Positions 1-8,013 of a stretch of 64,000 nt of DNA are shown here, one piece after another. A program made the position numbers and the translations under genes. Below the pieces are notes generated by a model. It saw nothing but the letters and a program-made list of their open reading frames with translations, was not told the DNA's origin and ran no database searches. The stretch's first letter is position 1. Each line of letters starts with the position of its first letter. Where the stretch lies: the NCBI GenBank assembly GCA_965226775.1, contig CBDDEI010000002.1:682001-746000 (forward strand). Direction: 5' to 3'. Source of the stretch: CBDDEI01 sp965226775 (GTDB taxonomy: Bacteria > Chloroflexota > Dehalococcoidia > SHYD01).

Positions 1-1164
1 GTGAACTTTGTGTTCTGGGTCGGTATCAGTCACGCCGGCGTGATGATCTCTTCCATCCTCCGCCTCTGTCAGGCGGAATGGCGCCGCCCCGTCACGCGCG
101 CCGCAGAGGTGCTCACCGTCTTCTCCCTGGCCACCGCTGCCCTCTTCCCGCTCATCCACATGGGCCGTATGTGGCGCTTCTACTGGGTGTTCCCCTACGA
201 CTTTGACCGGATGCTATGGCCAAACGTGCGCTCCCCGCTTATCTGGGACCCCAGCGCTATCTTTACCTACCTTACGGGCGCAGCCCTCTTTGTCTACATC
301 GCGCTGCTGCCGGACATGGGCATTCTGCGGGATCGCACTACGGGTTTCTGGCACAAGTTCTATGCCATCGTTTCCCTGGGCTGGCGCGGCAATCCCAGGC
401 AGTTCAAGCTACAGTTTGTCCTTGGCATCCTGCTTTCGGCCCTCATCCTGCCGGTGTTCGTATCCGTCCATAGCATCGTGTCCTGGGACTTTGCCGTCTC
501 TCTGGTGCCTGCCTGGCACGCTACGGTGTTTGCTCCCTACTTCGTTATCGGGGCCGTCCACTCCGGTGTATCGGCTGTGGTGACGATGATGGTGGTGTTG
601 CGTTTTGCCTTTAAGTGGCATGACTTCATCACCCCCGACCATTTTGACGCCTTGGGCCGCTTGCTTATGGCGGTGGCTACGGCGTGGCTCTACTTCTTCT
701 TGCTGGACGTGTTCTTTGGGATATACGGCGGGGAGAGCAAGGAGCTGGCAGTGATGAACCAGCGCATCTTTGAGTGGCCGTGGGGCCTGATGTTTCTCGT
801 GATCCTCTTCCTAGGGTATGTGTTGCCTGTGGGCGCGTGGCTCTTCCGCAGCGTGCGCCGCAACATCGGCATGATGTTCGTGCTCTCGATTCTGGTGAAT
901 GTCTCCATGTGGCTGGAACGGCTCTGGCTCATTGTGCCAGGCATACAGAATAAAGAGCGCATGACCTTCAACTGGAACATCTATACACCTACCCTGGTGG
1001 AGATCATGCTCGTCGTCTCGTCCTTCGCCCTTGTGGGTCTGGGACTGCTCATCTTCTCTAAAGTGTTCCCGCTCATCCCAGTCTGGGAAGAGAAAGAGGG
1101 TCAAATTCTTCAGGAAGAAATTCAAATTGGCCGCCGGAGCGTTCCGGCTATTATCCGAGAGTGA
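1..1164 (+). CDS. actC: Alternative complex III subunit ActC (NrfD/PsrC-like), 5' partial
   Basis: Polytopic membrane quinol-oxidising subunit of alternative complex III, which passes electrons from quinol to cytochrome c or an oxidase. The 387 visible residues carry about nine hydrophobic segments. Family-like features include the opening WVGISHAG stretch, LFPLIHMGR and RSPLIWDPSA. Family members are usually about 70-100 residues longer at the N terminus, and the frame is open at base 1, so the gene starts outside the window and the GTG at base 1 is probably internal. The next genes, a DUF3341 protein and a lipoprotein cytochrome c, match the actC-actD-actE order. Confidence 0.9.
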   Translation: MNFVFWVGISHAGVMISSILRLCQAEWRRPVTRAAEVLTVFSLATAALFPLIHMGRMWRFYWVFPYDFDRMLWPNVRSPLIWDPSAIFTYLTGAALFVYIALLPDMGILRDRTTGFWHKFYAIVSLGWRGNPRQFKLQFVLGILLSALILPVFVSVHSIVSWDFAVSLVPAWHATVFAPYFVIGAVHSGVSAVVTMMVVLRFAFKWHDFITPDHFDALGRLLMAVATAWLYFFLLDVFFGIYGGESKELAVMNQRIFEWPWGLMFLVILFLGYVLPVGAWLFRSVRRNIGMMFVLSILVNVSMWLERLWLIVPGIQNKERMTFNWNIYTPTLVEIMLVVSSFALVGLGLLIFSKVFPLIPVWEEKEGQILQEEIQIGRRSVPAIIRE

Positions 1165-1173
1165 GGCTGAGGT

Positions 1174-1692
1174 ATGGCAAATCGTACCTTGCTAGGTGTT
1201 TATGAAGCCCCCGACGATGTGGCGGAGGGAGTGACTCGGCTGCGTGCAGCGGGGTTCACGGATGACGATTTCGACATCCTCTCCGGCACACCCTACCCGG
1301 AGGGCGCGTTTGGAGAGAAGCTGGTCAACCACAGGTTGTTCCGCTTTCCGCTCATTGGAGCCATCTGCGGGTTCTCGGTGGCATTGCTCATTACTGCGGG
1401 CACCCAGCTCTCCTACCCCTTGGTCACCGGCGGCAAGCCAATCCTGGCTATTCCGCCCATGTTGATCATCATATATGAAGGCACCATGTTGGGAGCCATC
1501 CTATTCACAGTCATTGGGCTCATCTTTGAGTCACGACTGCCCCGCTTCGACATTGGCGTCTATGATACGCGGATTACCGAGGGCTATATTGGCCTGCTGG
1601 TAGCGTGCCCGGAAGAACGCTTTGGTTATACCCAACAGCTCTTGCGGGAATCCGGCGCAGAAGACGTGAAAGACGATAGCGCTGCTCACTGA
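1174..1692 (+). CDS. actD: Alternative complex III subunit ActD (DUF3341)
   Basis: A 172-residue DUF3341 protein, the membrane subunit that sits beside ActC. It opens with the typical LLGVYEAPDDVAEGVTRLR block (residues 5-23), a ferredoxin-like regulator fold. Two hydrophobic hairpin segments follow at about residues 58-78 and 92-116, then a C-terminal block resembling the N-terminal fold. A GAGG ribosome site lies just upstream. It starts 9 bases after actC and ends 1 base before actE, so the three are almost certainly one operon. Its role in the complex is structural in known systems; no catalytic residue is expected. Confidence 0.88.
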   Translation: MANRTLLGVYEAPDDVAEGVTRLRAAGFTDDDFDILSGTPYPEGAFGEKLVNHRLFRFPLIGAICGFSVALLITAGTQLSYPLVTGGKPILAIPPMLIIIYEGTMLGAILFTVIGLIFESRLPRFDIGVYDTRITEGYIGLLVACPEERFGYTQQLLRESGAEDVKDDSAAH

Positions 1693-1693
1693 C

Positions 1694-2245
1694 ATGCAGA
1701 GTTTGTTGAAACACCTTCCCGGGCGCACTAAGCTGGGGCGACGCTTGCCCCTCTGGGTCTTGCCTGTCACGCTGGTGCTCCTTGCGCTGGCCTGCAACCG
1801 CGGCCCGTACACCATCGACTGGTTCCCCGAGATGCACTACCAGTCGTCCTTCCGGGCCCAGGAGCCGCCGCGGCTCTACCCGCCCGCGGGCTCAGTGCCC
1901 CGCACCGGCGCTGAGGTAGCCTTCGACTTTGCTGAGGCCGCTTCTTTAGTCAACCCCGTGGTTTACAACGCCGCCAACGCAGAGCGCGCCAGCAAGCTCT
2001 ATCAGGTTAACTGCGCAGCGTGTCACGGTGCGGCGGGTCATGGCGATGGCTTGGTTGGTGAGAAGTTCCGTCTTGCTGGAGCAGCGCCGCCGATAGATTT
2101 CTCTCAGGACCGCACCAAGGACCGCTCAGAGGGAGAGCTCTGGTGGATCGTGACCAATGGCCTAGGCAACATGCCTGCCTGGAAACCGCTGCTTACGGTA
2201 GAGGAGCGCTGGCTCTTGGTTCACTACGCGAAGGCTGTTCAGTAG
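1694..2245 (+). CDS. actE: Alternative complex III cytochrome c subunit ActE (lipoprotein)
   Basis: A 183-residue c-type cytochrome. After a basic N terminus (RTKLGRR) comes a hydrophobic stretch ending in the lipobox LALAC, so the mature protein should be lipid-anchored outside the membrane. A single haem site CAACH lies near residue 111. The likely distal Met is in the GLGNMPAW segment, which is standard for class I cytochromes. It would pass electrons from the complex to a terminal oxidase. It ends the act operon; the following 760 bases hold only repeats. Confidence 0.88.
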   Translation: MQSLLKHLPGRTKLGRRLPLWVLPVTLVLLALACNRGPYTIDWFPEMHYQSSFRAQEPPRLYPPAGSVPRTGAEVAFDFAEAASLVNPVVYNAANAERASKLYQVNCAACHGAAGHGDGLVGEKFRLAGAAPPIDFSQDRTKDRSEGELWWIVTNGLGNMPAWKPLLTVEERWLLVHYAKAVQ

Positions 2246-2259
2246 CCTTCCCGATTGTC

Positions 2260-2775
2260 CTCAACTCCAAGGTGGCATAGACCTCAAATGAGGCGAGGAC
2301 AGAAGAAGCTGGCTGGGAGCAGTACCGCTCGCTTACGCTCCACGTAGCTCAGGGTTCCCACCCTGGGCGATTTTTATTCGCAAGCTGCTTAGAAATTCAC
2401 CCCCACATTGTGGTGGAGAGGCCAATCCCTTCCCCCTCGATGGGGGAAGGCTAGGATGGGGGTGACTGAAGCGTACCCCTCTGCCCAAGGATTCTCAACG
2501 GAATTATAAAGCGTTCTCAACTCCAAGGCGGCATAAACCTCAAACGAGGCAAGGACAGAAGAAGCTGGCTGGGAGGAGTACCGCTCGCTTACGCACCACT
2601 TAGCTCAGGGTTCCCATGCAGTGGGCGATTTTTATTCGCAAGCTGCTCGCAAATTCACCCCCATCCTAACCTTCCCCCATCAAGGGGGAAGGAATGGTTT
2701 TCTCCCCCCTAGTTGGGAAGAGCTGGGGGGTGACTGAAGCGTACCCTTCTTCCTAATGATTCTCAAAGGCAGCTA
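2260..2775. repeat. Imperfect direct duplication, period about 256 bp
   Basis: Two adjacent units begin at about 2260 and 2516 with CTCAACTCCAAGG and stay alignable for most of 250 bases, including a shared GGCGATTTTTATTCGCAAGC block. Each carries a copy of the CCTTCCCCC/GGGGGAAGG hairpin repeat, inverted in the second unit. Read on the minus strand, both encode closely related peptides containing SSVLASFEVYA, with several silent differences. This suggests they derive from a short coding tail. Each copy has an in-frame stop upstream, so neither is an intact gene. Confidence 0.75.
2425..2471 (+). repeat. Dispersed hairpin repeat R1 (CCTTCCCCC/GGGGGAAGG), fragment
   Basis: About 47 bases with a perfect CCTTCCCCC/GGGGGAAGG stem followed by CTAGGATGGGGGTGA. 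The same core recurs at 2946, 42186, 52051, 53082 and 55158, and inverted at about 2660. At 42170 and 53068 it is the interior of a 141-bp MITE-like element, so this copy is probably a remnant of that element. Confidence 0.85.
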
Positions 2776-2845
2776 AGCGTTTCTCTAGGGCTAGAGCAGC
2801 AGAGACTTCAAACAACGCCTGCTGGATAGGATCCGTGACCTCGAC
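2753..2845 (-). pseudogene. Short coding-like remnant, C-terminal fragment
   Basis: A frame open for about 30 codons ends at a TAG (2753-2755) and reads VEVTDPIQQALFEVSAALAL and on to FENH. Its FEVSAALALE segment resembles the FEVYAALELR peptide encoded by the two neighbouring duplicated units, so all three look like decayed copies of one C-terminal region. No start codon is present and the family is not recognised. Confidence 0.35.
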
Positions 2846-2945
2846 TACACGTACCTCATTTCCCTAACGCGCTCTTTTGCGTCTCAATAAAGCAAGCGAA
2901 ACTCAAACATCTTGAAGAAGCTTCCTAGGCACAGTCGAGAAGAAA

Positions 2946-2991
2946 ATCCCTTCCCCCTCGATGGGGGAAGGCTAGGATGGGGGTGACTGAA
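2946..2991 (+). repeat. Dispersed hairpin repeat R1, fragment
   Basis: A third nearby copy of the CCTTCCCCC/GGGGGAAGG hairpin with the same GCTAGGATGGGGGTGACTGA tail as the copy at 2425. It lies just downstream of the PfkB kinase stop codon on the other strand. No terminal inverted repeats of the full 141-bp element are visible here. Confidence 0.85.
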
Positions 2992-3010
2992 GCTACCCCT
3001 CTGCCCGCGC

Positions 3011-3787
3011 TTATCCCCCATCTCTAGGCGCCCCTAACCGCGTTTCTATCGCAGCCCGCGTCGGGATGGCGCTCAGTCCTCTCCCTTGGATCGAGAGACT
3101 TGCCGCCGCGCTGGCAAACTGACCGGCTTCCCCCACACTCCCTGTACGCGCGTACTCGCAGAGCAACGCAGCGGCAAACACGTCCCCTGCGCCGGTGGTG
3201 TCTACCACACGCGTAGGGTAGCTGGGCACATGCTCCCACCGCCCCTCATGCCATAGCTGCGCGCCCGCCGCGCCCCGCGTCACCGCCAGAATGGGCGCTT
3301 GCAGCAAGGCGGGCTGGTCTTCCAGGCTATTGGGGGGCAGGTCTTCTTCCGACAGCGCTACGAGCGTAGTGAAGCCAAGGGCTTGCTCTGCGTTGCGCCA
3401 CCCAATCGCGCGAACGAGGCCCTGCGCATCGCGCGCACGCATCCAGCCCTGGGGACATACGCCGAGCACTGACGTTGGGAACAGGGCAGCCACTGCTGGG
3501 TCGACCTCCTGGGCCACAGGTGCCAGCAGGACGATAGGCGTGTTGCGCCATGCTGCCGGCACCGATGCGGCGTCCAGCGTCCTACATTCGCCGAACCAGC
3601 GCTGCTCACGGCCCGTAGCTGTAGCCTGATTGGAGAACGTTGTAGTGGCCGGCGCATCGGTGAGGTGGAGCGATACTTCTGGCAGCGCAGCAGCGATGTC
3701 TAACTGTGCGTGAGGGTTTGAGATGATAGCCGCCCGCAACCCGAGTCGCGCGGCGGTAACGGCTGCGTAGGCGGCAGCGCCACCCAC
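3011..3787 (-). CDS. PfkB-family carbohydrate/nucleoside kinase
   Basis: Ribokinase-like sugar kinase. The C-terminal signature VDTTGAGDVFAAALL (the last Asp is the catalytic base) and the GGAAAYAA substrate/lid region are clear. The substrate cannot be read from sequence. The first canonical start is GTG at 3787. However, the frame stays open and family-like upstream to a stop at 3878-3880, encoding DFLAIGQVTADRT, which is the conserved first beta strand of the family. There is no ATG, GTG or TTG in that upstream part, only a CTG at 3835. So either the start is non-canonical or a start was lost. It follows khpB on the same strand. Confidence 0.82.
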   Translation of the reverse strand: MGGAAAYAAVTAARLGLRAAIISNPHAQLDIAAALPEVSLHLTDAPATTTFSNQATATGREQRWFGECRTLDAASVPAAWRNTPIVLLAPVAQEVDPAVAALFPTSVLGVCPQGWMRARDAQGLVRAIGWRNAEQALGFTTLVALSEEDLPPNSLEDQPALLQAPILAVTRGAAGAQLWHEGRWEHVPSYPTRVVDTTGAGDVFAAALLCEYARTGSVGEAGQFASAAASLSIQGRGLSAIPTRAAIETRLGAPRDGG

Positions 3788-3881
3788 TGTGTAGCCGGAC
3801 GCAGTGCGATCTGCGGTGACCTGGCCGATGGCCAGGAAGTCGAGGGGTGGGAAGTTAGTGGCTGAGGGTTGCGTAGGCTAG

Positions 3882-4709
3882 CTAGGAGGGCCGCTTGGGA
3901 ACCACGGTCACCTTGCGGTTCTCACCCTCGCCCACGCTCTGCGTAGCAACGTCCTGGTAGTCCTGCAGCGTCATGTGGATGATCCTGCGCTCAGAGGCGT
4001 TCATCGGCTCCAGGGTGACAGGCTGGCCGTTGCGCCTAACTCGGTCCGCCATGCGCTCGGCAAGGGTGCGCAGGGCCAGGTAGCGACGTGCTCGGTAGCC
4101 CTCCACGTCTACCACCACCAGAGCGGAGTTGCGGAGCTTGCGGTTGACCATCATGTTCACGACAAACTGAATCGAGGCCAGCGTTTGCCCACGCCGTCCT
4201 ATCAGCAGTCCCAAGTCCCTACCGCGCACGTCGAAGGCAACGGTGATGTCGCTAGTGGCCGGGACGGGTATCGGAGGCGCGGTTTCTACTAAGGTGGCCC
4301 TGAACCCCAGGCCGCTCAAGATGCCTTCTAGTATCTCCCGGCCGGCCTTAGCTGCAGGTCGAGACTCGTTGCTGAACTGGACCTCCGGCGCGGCGGCCGG
4401 TTCGTCTTCCTCGTCTTCGTAGTCCTCGTCCTCGTCGTCATCGATAACGGGTCGTGAAGTTTGAGGGGATTGAGATGCGTAGGTGATGGCCGGCGGGCGA
4501 GGAGGGAAGTTCTCAGATGACATTCGGGAGCGTCCAACATCCAGTTTGGTCACGCGGACGCGGGCATCTTCCGCACCAACGCCCAGGATTCCGGCGCGTC
4601 CTTCGGTCAGGACAATAATTTCTACTTCAGAAAGCTTTGCGCCCAACTGTTGCAGGGCTAGGTCAACGGCCTCGTCTACTGAACCTGCGTTTACTTCTAG
4701 TGTTTCCAT
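3882..4709 (-). CDS. khpB: RNA-binding protein KhpB (Jag/SpoIIIJ-associated)
   Basis: 275 residues in three parts. An N-terminal Jag domain (about 1-50) contains GAKLSEVEIIVLTEG. A very acidic linker (about 90-110) follows. The C-terminal half has a KH domain with IGRRGQTLASIQ, then an R3H domain with the R-x3-H pair in ERRIIH near residue 245. KhpB proteins bind RNA and affect cell division and elongation. The start overlaps the end of yidC by 47 bases, so the two are translationally linked, as in many bacteria. Confidence 0.92.
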   Translation of the reverse strand: METLEVNAGSVDEAVDLALQQLGAKLSEVEIIVLTEGRAGILGVGAEDARVRVTKLDVGRSRMSSENFPPRPPAITYASQSPQTSRPVIDDDEDEDYEDEEDEPAAAPEVQFSNESRPAAKAGREILEGILSGLGFRATLVETAPPIPVPATSDITVAFDVRGRDLGLLIGRRGQTLASIQFVVNMMVNRKLRNSALVVVDVEGYRARRYLALRTLAERMADRVRRNGQPVTLEPMNASERRIIHMTLQDYQDVATQSVGEGENRKVTVVPKRPS

Positions 4710-5547
4710 TCGTGCGCCTCGTCTGCGTGGGTTGTGTGCCGCCAGCTGCCGGCTCTACTAACGCCGGAGTTGCATCATCATCTGGAACGGCGAGGGTTAC
4801 AGGAGCGGTCTTGGAGAACCAGGTGAGAGAGCCCCAGCCTGTGACATAGTACTGAATAACAATGCTAATAACGTTTGAGATAAGCCAGTATATAGCCAAA
4901 CCGCTGGCAAAGGATACTGTAAAGAACCCGAACATCATGGGCATCATCCACTGCATAGTGGCGTTCATCTGCTTCTGACGCGGGTCTACTGAAGGCATAG
5001 TAGCCATCTTTTGCTGGATCCAGGCGCTTCCGCCGACCACTATTGGCAGCACAAACACAGGGTCTGGCAAGGCCAGGTCCAGCCACAAAAACTCGCTGTT
5101 GAGCGGCACCAGCGTCTGCGCAAACGAAAAGCCGGGGTAAAGGTGTCTGGAGAGCTCCATTAAGTCTTGAGGTGTGGCAGCCAGCGCTTTCAGAATCGAC
5201 TGGTAGAGGCCAATCCAGATCGGCAACTGGACGAGTGTAGGGAGCGCACAGCCCAGGGGGTTGACGCCTTGTTCCTTGTACAAACGGATCTGCTCTTGGC
5301 TCAGCCGTTGGCGGTCGCCAGCGTAGCGTTTCTGGAGCTTTGCGAGTTCCGGTTGCAGGGTAGCGATCTGCCGGGCCGCCCTGAGCTGGCGGAGGGTAAG
5401 GGGCAGGAGGATGATGCGCATCGTGAAGGTGAACAGGATGACCGTTATTCCGAAGTTGTTGAAGGCAATGCCGTACAGCAGCAAGAGCCCGTTCAGCATG
5501 GGCTGAAAGACGACACTATTCCAGAGAATGGTAATGATTTCTGGCAC
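4663..5547 (-). CDS. yidC: Membrane protein insertase YidC/Oxa1
   Basis: 294 residues, the short Gram-positive-type YidC without the large periplasmic domain. Membrane segments lie at about residues 20-55. A cytoplasmic charged hairpin follows (about 60-95, LQPELAKLQKRYAGDRQRL). Later segments include GCALPTLVQLPIWIGLYQS and FGFFTVSFASGLAIYW. The conserved hydrophilic-groove Arg is likely in TMRIILLPLTLRQL. It inserts and folds inner-membrane proteins with or without Sec. It sits 2 bases after the propeller lipoprotein gene and overlaps khpB. Confidence 0.93.
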   Translation of the reverse strand: MPEIITILWNSVVFQPMLNGLLLLYGIAFNNFGITVILFTFTMRIILLPLTLRQLRAARQIATLQPELAKLQKRYAGDRQRLSQEQIRLYKEQGVNPLGCALPTLVQLPIWIGLYQSILKALAATPQDLMELSRHLYPGFSFAQTLVPLNSEFLWLDLALPDPVFVLPIVVGGSAWIQQKMATMPSVDPRQKQMNATMQWMMPMMFGFFTVSFASGLAIYWLISNVISIVIQYYVTGWGSLTWFSKTAPVTLAVPDDDATPALVEPAAGGTQPTQTRRTNGNTRSKRRFSRRGR

Positions 5548-5549
5548 AG

Positions 5550-6713
5550 CTAGCCCTCGATCCTATAGACCCACTTGGGAGTGCCGTTAGCGCTGTCCAG
5601 AGCGATCAATCGCTGGTTTAGCGGCACTACGTAGACGGTGGGAGCAGAGGCGTCCACTGCTGCGCCGGTGTAGATGGCCCCGTTCGGGTCGGTGGAGTAG
5701 GTCCACCGCTGCGTCCCTGTACTGGGATCCAGGCCGTATACTCGGCCGTCCTGCGCCGGGATAATAAGCACGTCTCCGGAAATAGTAGGCGCGGCGCTCA
5801 CGGGCCCCGCAGTCTTGAAGGGCTCGGCCCAGCTCGGCTGCCCGGTTGAGGCGTCTACCGCGTACACTTCATTGGCAAGTGTCCCAAAGTACAGCGTGCC
5901 TTGCGCCAAGTAGGGGCTGCCCCAGACCCAGCTGTTGCTCTCGAACACCCAGCGCTGCGTTCCGCTAGAGGCGTCCACGGCGTAGAGCTTGTTGTCGCCG
6001 GAACCTATGTAGACGGTTCCGTTAGCGTACAGCGGCGCAGAAGCAATGGGCGCCTCCGACGTGAACTGCCATCTTAGCGATCCGTCGTCAACAGAAAGGG
6101 CGTACAGGCTGTGATCTAAGGACGCGATGTACGCGGTGCCTTCCAGGTCTAGCGTGACCCCTGCCCACACCTTGTGGTCCGTGCTGAAGCGCCACTTGAG
6201 TTGACCGTTGTTTGCGTCCAGTGCATACACATTGTGGTCTTCTGATCCGAAGATCACCGTCCCGCCGGCAACGGAGGGGGAACCGACTACACTGCCAATA
6301 GATCCCTCTACAGGGTACTCCCAGCGCTTTTGCCCGCTGGATGCATCTAAAGCCAGCATTTTCCCCTGACGCGGCCTCTCGTAGCTGTAGAGGCCGACGT
6401 AGAGGGAGCCATCGGAGAGGAGAGGCGTCGCGTATGCGGGGCCAAGGTTGCTGTCCTCATCTGTCGGATACTGCCACTCGCCGCTCGATATCGCAGGAAA
6501 CGCATCGCCCCGGCTACGGGCGGTCAGGTCCAGTCCCATCACCTTACCGTTGGAGCCTACAAAATAAACCTTGCTCGCGGAAATAGCCGCGCCGCCCCAA
6601 CCTTGGGGTTGACCGGTGCAACCGGCTACCAGAAGCGCTGCTATAAGCCAAAGGCCTAGCAGAAAGTGTGGTCTCTTGTGGTGAAGAGAGTGTGTTTGCG
6701 TATCAGTCGCCAT
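5550..6713 (-). CDS. PQQ-like beta-propeller lipoprotein
   Basis: 387 residues. The N terminus is basic, then hydrophobic, and ends in a lipobox LVAGC, so it should be an exported lipoprotein. The rest is a string of PQQ-type blades with repeated signatures such as VYALDANNGQLKWRF, LYALSVDDGSLRWQF, LYAVDASSGTQRWVF and VYGLDPSTGTQRWTY. No PQQ-enzyme catalytic residues are visible. By fold it resembles BamB-type scaffold proteins. It lies between yidD and yidC, which suggests a role linked to protein insertion or export; that link is inference only. Confidence 0.85.
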   Translation of the reverse strand: MATDTQTHSLHHKRPHFLLGLWLIAALLVAGCTGQPQGWGGAAISASKVYFVGSNGKVMGLDLTARSRGDAFPAISSGEWQYPTDEDSNLGPAYATPLLSDGSLYVGLYSYERPRQGKMLALDASSGQKRWEYPVEGSIGSVVGSPSVAGGTVIFGSEDHNVYALDANNGQLKWRFSTDHKVWAGVTLDLEGTAYIASLDHSLYALSVDDGSLRWQFTSEAPIASAPLYANGTVYIGSGDNKLYAVDASSGTQRWVFESNSWVWGSPYLAQGTLYFGTLANEVYAVDASTGQPSWAEPFKTAGPVSAAPTISGDVLIIPAQDGRVYGLDPSTGTQRWTYSTDPNGAIYTGAAVDASAPTVYVVPLNQRLIALDSANGTPKWVYRIEG

Positions 6714-6767
6714 AGTTACTAATCTTTGCCGTAACGCACTGGTTGCCTAACCGGAGCGCGGGATTTG

Positions 6768-6980
6768 TTATGGAACAGGATCAAACTCTTGCTGGTGGAA
6801 GGGGTGACAGCGTGCAATGCGTCGCAGGGTCATCCATCCGCCCCTCCATGCGCCGTAGCGGTCAACGGCCTCGTATCCATACTGGGAGCACGTAGGCTCA
6901 AAGCGGCATCGTGGCGGACTCAGCGGACTCCGAGTGCTCCTATACACGCCAATCACCCAGAGGAGCAGTGCGCGCGCCAT
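6768..6980 (-). CDS. yidD: Membrane protein insertion efficiency factor YidD
   Basis: 70 residues with the whole family pattern: an N-terminal amphipathic segment (ALLLWVIGVYRSTRSPL), the CRFEPTCSQYGYEAVDRYG core and CHPF near the C terminus. YidD is a small membrane-associated helper of YidC. It starts directly after the rnpA stop codon and precedes the propeller lipoprotein and yidC, as expected for this conserved cluster. Confidence 0.95.
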   Translation of the reverse strand: MARALLLWVIGVYRSTRSPLSPPRCRFEPTCSQYGYEAVDRYGAWRGGWMTLRRIARCHPFHQQEFDPVP

Positions 6981-7373
6981 CTACTCTTTACCCTGCTTCA
7001 GGACGCCCGCCCTACGGAAGGTGGATAGCAACGCGTCTTGCATGTCTGCAAAAGTGCTCTTTGCCACCGGCGGCCGGCCGCTGATTACAATGTCTACGCC
7101 CTGCTTCAGCGGAAGGGTCCGTACAACCTCTCTAAAGCGCCGCCGTATCAGATTCCGCATCACGGCCTTACCTAGCCGCTTGCTTACGGTAAATCCGATG
7201 CGCGTTGCGCCCTGCTGATTGTGATTGTACAGCACACGTACGCTGACGAGAGGGTGCCACCAAACACGCCCGTGGGAGAACACTCGCGCATAATCGCTAG
7301 AGCGTTTTAGCCGCGTCTCTGGTGGAAAACTGTTAGGCCGCCACCGGGTGAGTGGAGCCCCCCCGGAAATCAA
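6981..7373 (-). CDS. rnpA: Ribonuclease P protein component
   Basis: Protein subunit of RNase P, which matures tRNA 5' ends. The family core ETRLKRSSDYARVFSHGRVW, the RIGFTVSKRLGKAVMRNLIRRRFRE basic helix (split here as RIGFTVSKRLGKAV and RNLIRRRFRE) and the DIVISGRPPVA strand are present. The frame is open further upstream to 7586, but that part overlaps rpmH in another frame. The TTG at 7373 gives 130 residues, 8 bases after the rpmH stop, and fits the family length. No better start lies between. Confidence 0.9.
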   Translation of the reverse strand: MISGGAPLTRWRPNSFPPETRLKRSSDYARVFSHGRVWWHPLVSVRVLYNHNQQGATRIGFTVSKRLGKAVMRNLIRRRFREVVRTLPLKQGVDIVISGRPPVAKSTFADMQDALLSTFRRAGVLKQGKE

Positions 7374-7381
7374 GTGTCCGG

Positions 7382-7522
7382 TCAGGCCACTGAAAGGCGC
7401 TTCCGCCCCTGCCGGCGGCGAGCTTGTATAACGGCTCGTCCTCCGTGAGTGCGCATGCGAACCAGAAATCCTAGTGATCGCTTTCTGGGAATTCGTTTCG
7501 GTTGGTACGTTCGTTTTGGCAC
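7382..7522 (-). CDS. rpmH: 50S ribosomal protein L34
   Basis: A 46-residue protein from GTG 7522 to TGA 7382. It begins PKRTYQPKRIPRKRSLGF, continues VRMRTHGGRAVIQARRRQG and ends RKRLSVA. This is the full L34 pattern, very basic throughout. The gene is easily missed because it is short, starts with GTG and lies inside a longer open frame of rnpA. It heads the rpmH-rnpA-yidD-yidC-khpB cluster. dnaA, often its divergent neighbour, is not in the window. Confidence 0.96.
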   Translation of the reverse strand: MPKRTYQPKRIPRKRSLGFLVRMRTHGGRAVIQARRRQGRKRLSVA

Positions 7523-7715
7523 GGTGTCCTATCTTAGCTAAGGGGTAACATAGGGAATTATACCTAGACTTGGCCTTGAGCGTCAATTGAACTAGCCCTT
7601 TGGGAGTGGGTCACTTTGCGTTTTTGCTGGTGAATACACCCTCGCCCTGTGCTAGAAGAAGCCCGCCCGCCACAGGCAGGCGCCAGCCGCTCGTAGTGAG
7701 CTAGTCCAAGGGCTC

Positions 7716-7744
7716 CCGCTCATGGTGAGCTAGTCGAATCCATG
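7716..7744 (+). repeat. R2 dispersed hairpin repeat
   Basis: Copy of CCGCTCATGGTGAGCTAGTC followed by GAATCCATG. The repeat can pair CTCATGG with CCATGAG around a 14-base loop, though in this copy the right arm is changed (CCATGTG). Further copies are at 7859, 51950, 52201, 55402, 56928, 57041 and 57115. Confidence 0.85.
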
Positions 7745-7858
7745 TGGATTCGCTCCTAGTGAGCCTGTCCAAGGTGTTCGTAGGGGCGGGTTTGAAACCC
7801 GCCCCTACTGTCAACTATCCAAGGGACTTCCGCTCGTGGTGAGCCTGTCCAAGGGCTT

Positions 7859-7891
7859 CCGCTCGTGGTGAGCTAGTCGAATCCATGAGCA
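7859..7891 (+). repeat. R2 dispersed hairpin repeat
   Basis: Copy with CTCGTGG in the left arm and a complete right arm CCATGAG. A shortened copy ending GAGCCTGTCCAAG lies just upstream at about 7829. Confidence 0.8.
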
Positions 7892-8013
7892 GAAAGTTGC
7901 CTGCCTTAGACTGACCCACTACTAACCCCTTGGATAGCTTGATCCTTCGGGACGTTTCCATTACAGTCTGTGTGCCTTGTTTAGTGGATAGTACCGGAAT
8001 AGGAGGAGGTTAT

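Larger units (their letters stand above)
7523..8013. other. Intergenic region with R2 hairpin repeats, no gene seen
   Basis: 491 bases between divergent rpmH and the Pht5-like gene. They contain two full and several partial copies of the R2 repeat (7716-7744, 7859-7891). A short GGGGCGGGTTTGAAACCCGC palindrome lies at about 7783. No obvious cluster of DnaA boxes is visible. The promoter of the rpmH operon must lie here, but no convincing -35/-10 pair was picked out. Confidence 0.6.

Noticed and set aside
7374..7586. Longer rnpA starting at 7586
   Set aside because: It would overlap the complete rpmH gene in another frame and would make RnpA about 70 residues longer than usual.
7523..8013. 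Replication origin next to rpmH
   Set aside because: dnaA is absent and no cluster of DnaA boxes was seen. The region consists mainly of R2 repeats.
7930..8013. N-terminal extension of the Pht5-like protein
   Set aside because: AGGAGGAGG directly before ATG 8014 and the family length support the shorter protein. The extension has no signal peptide either.
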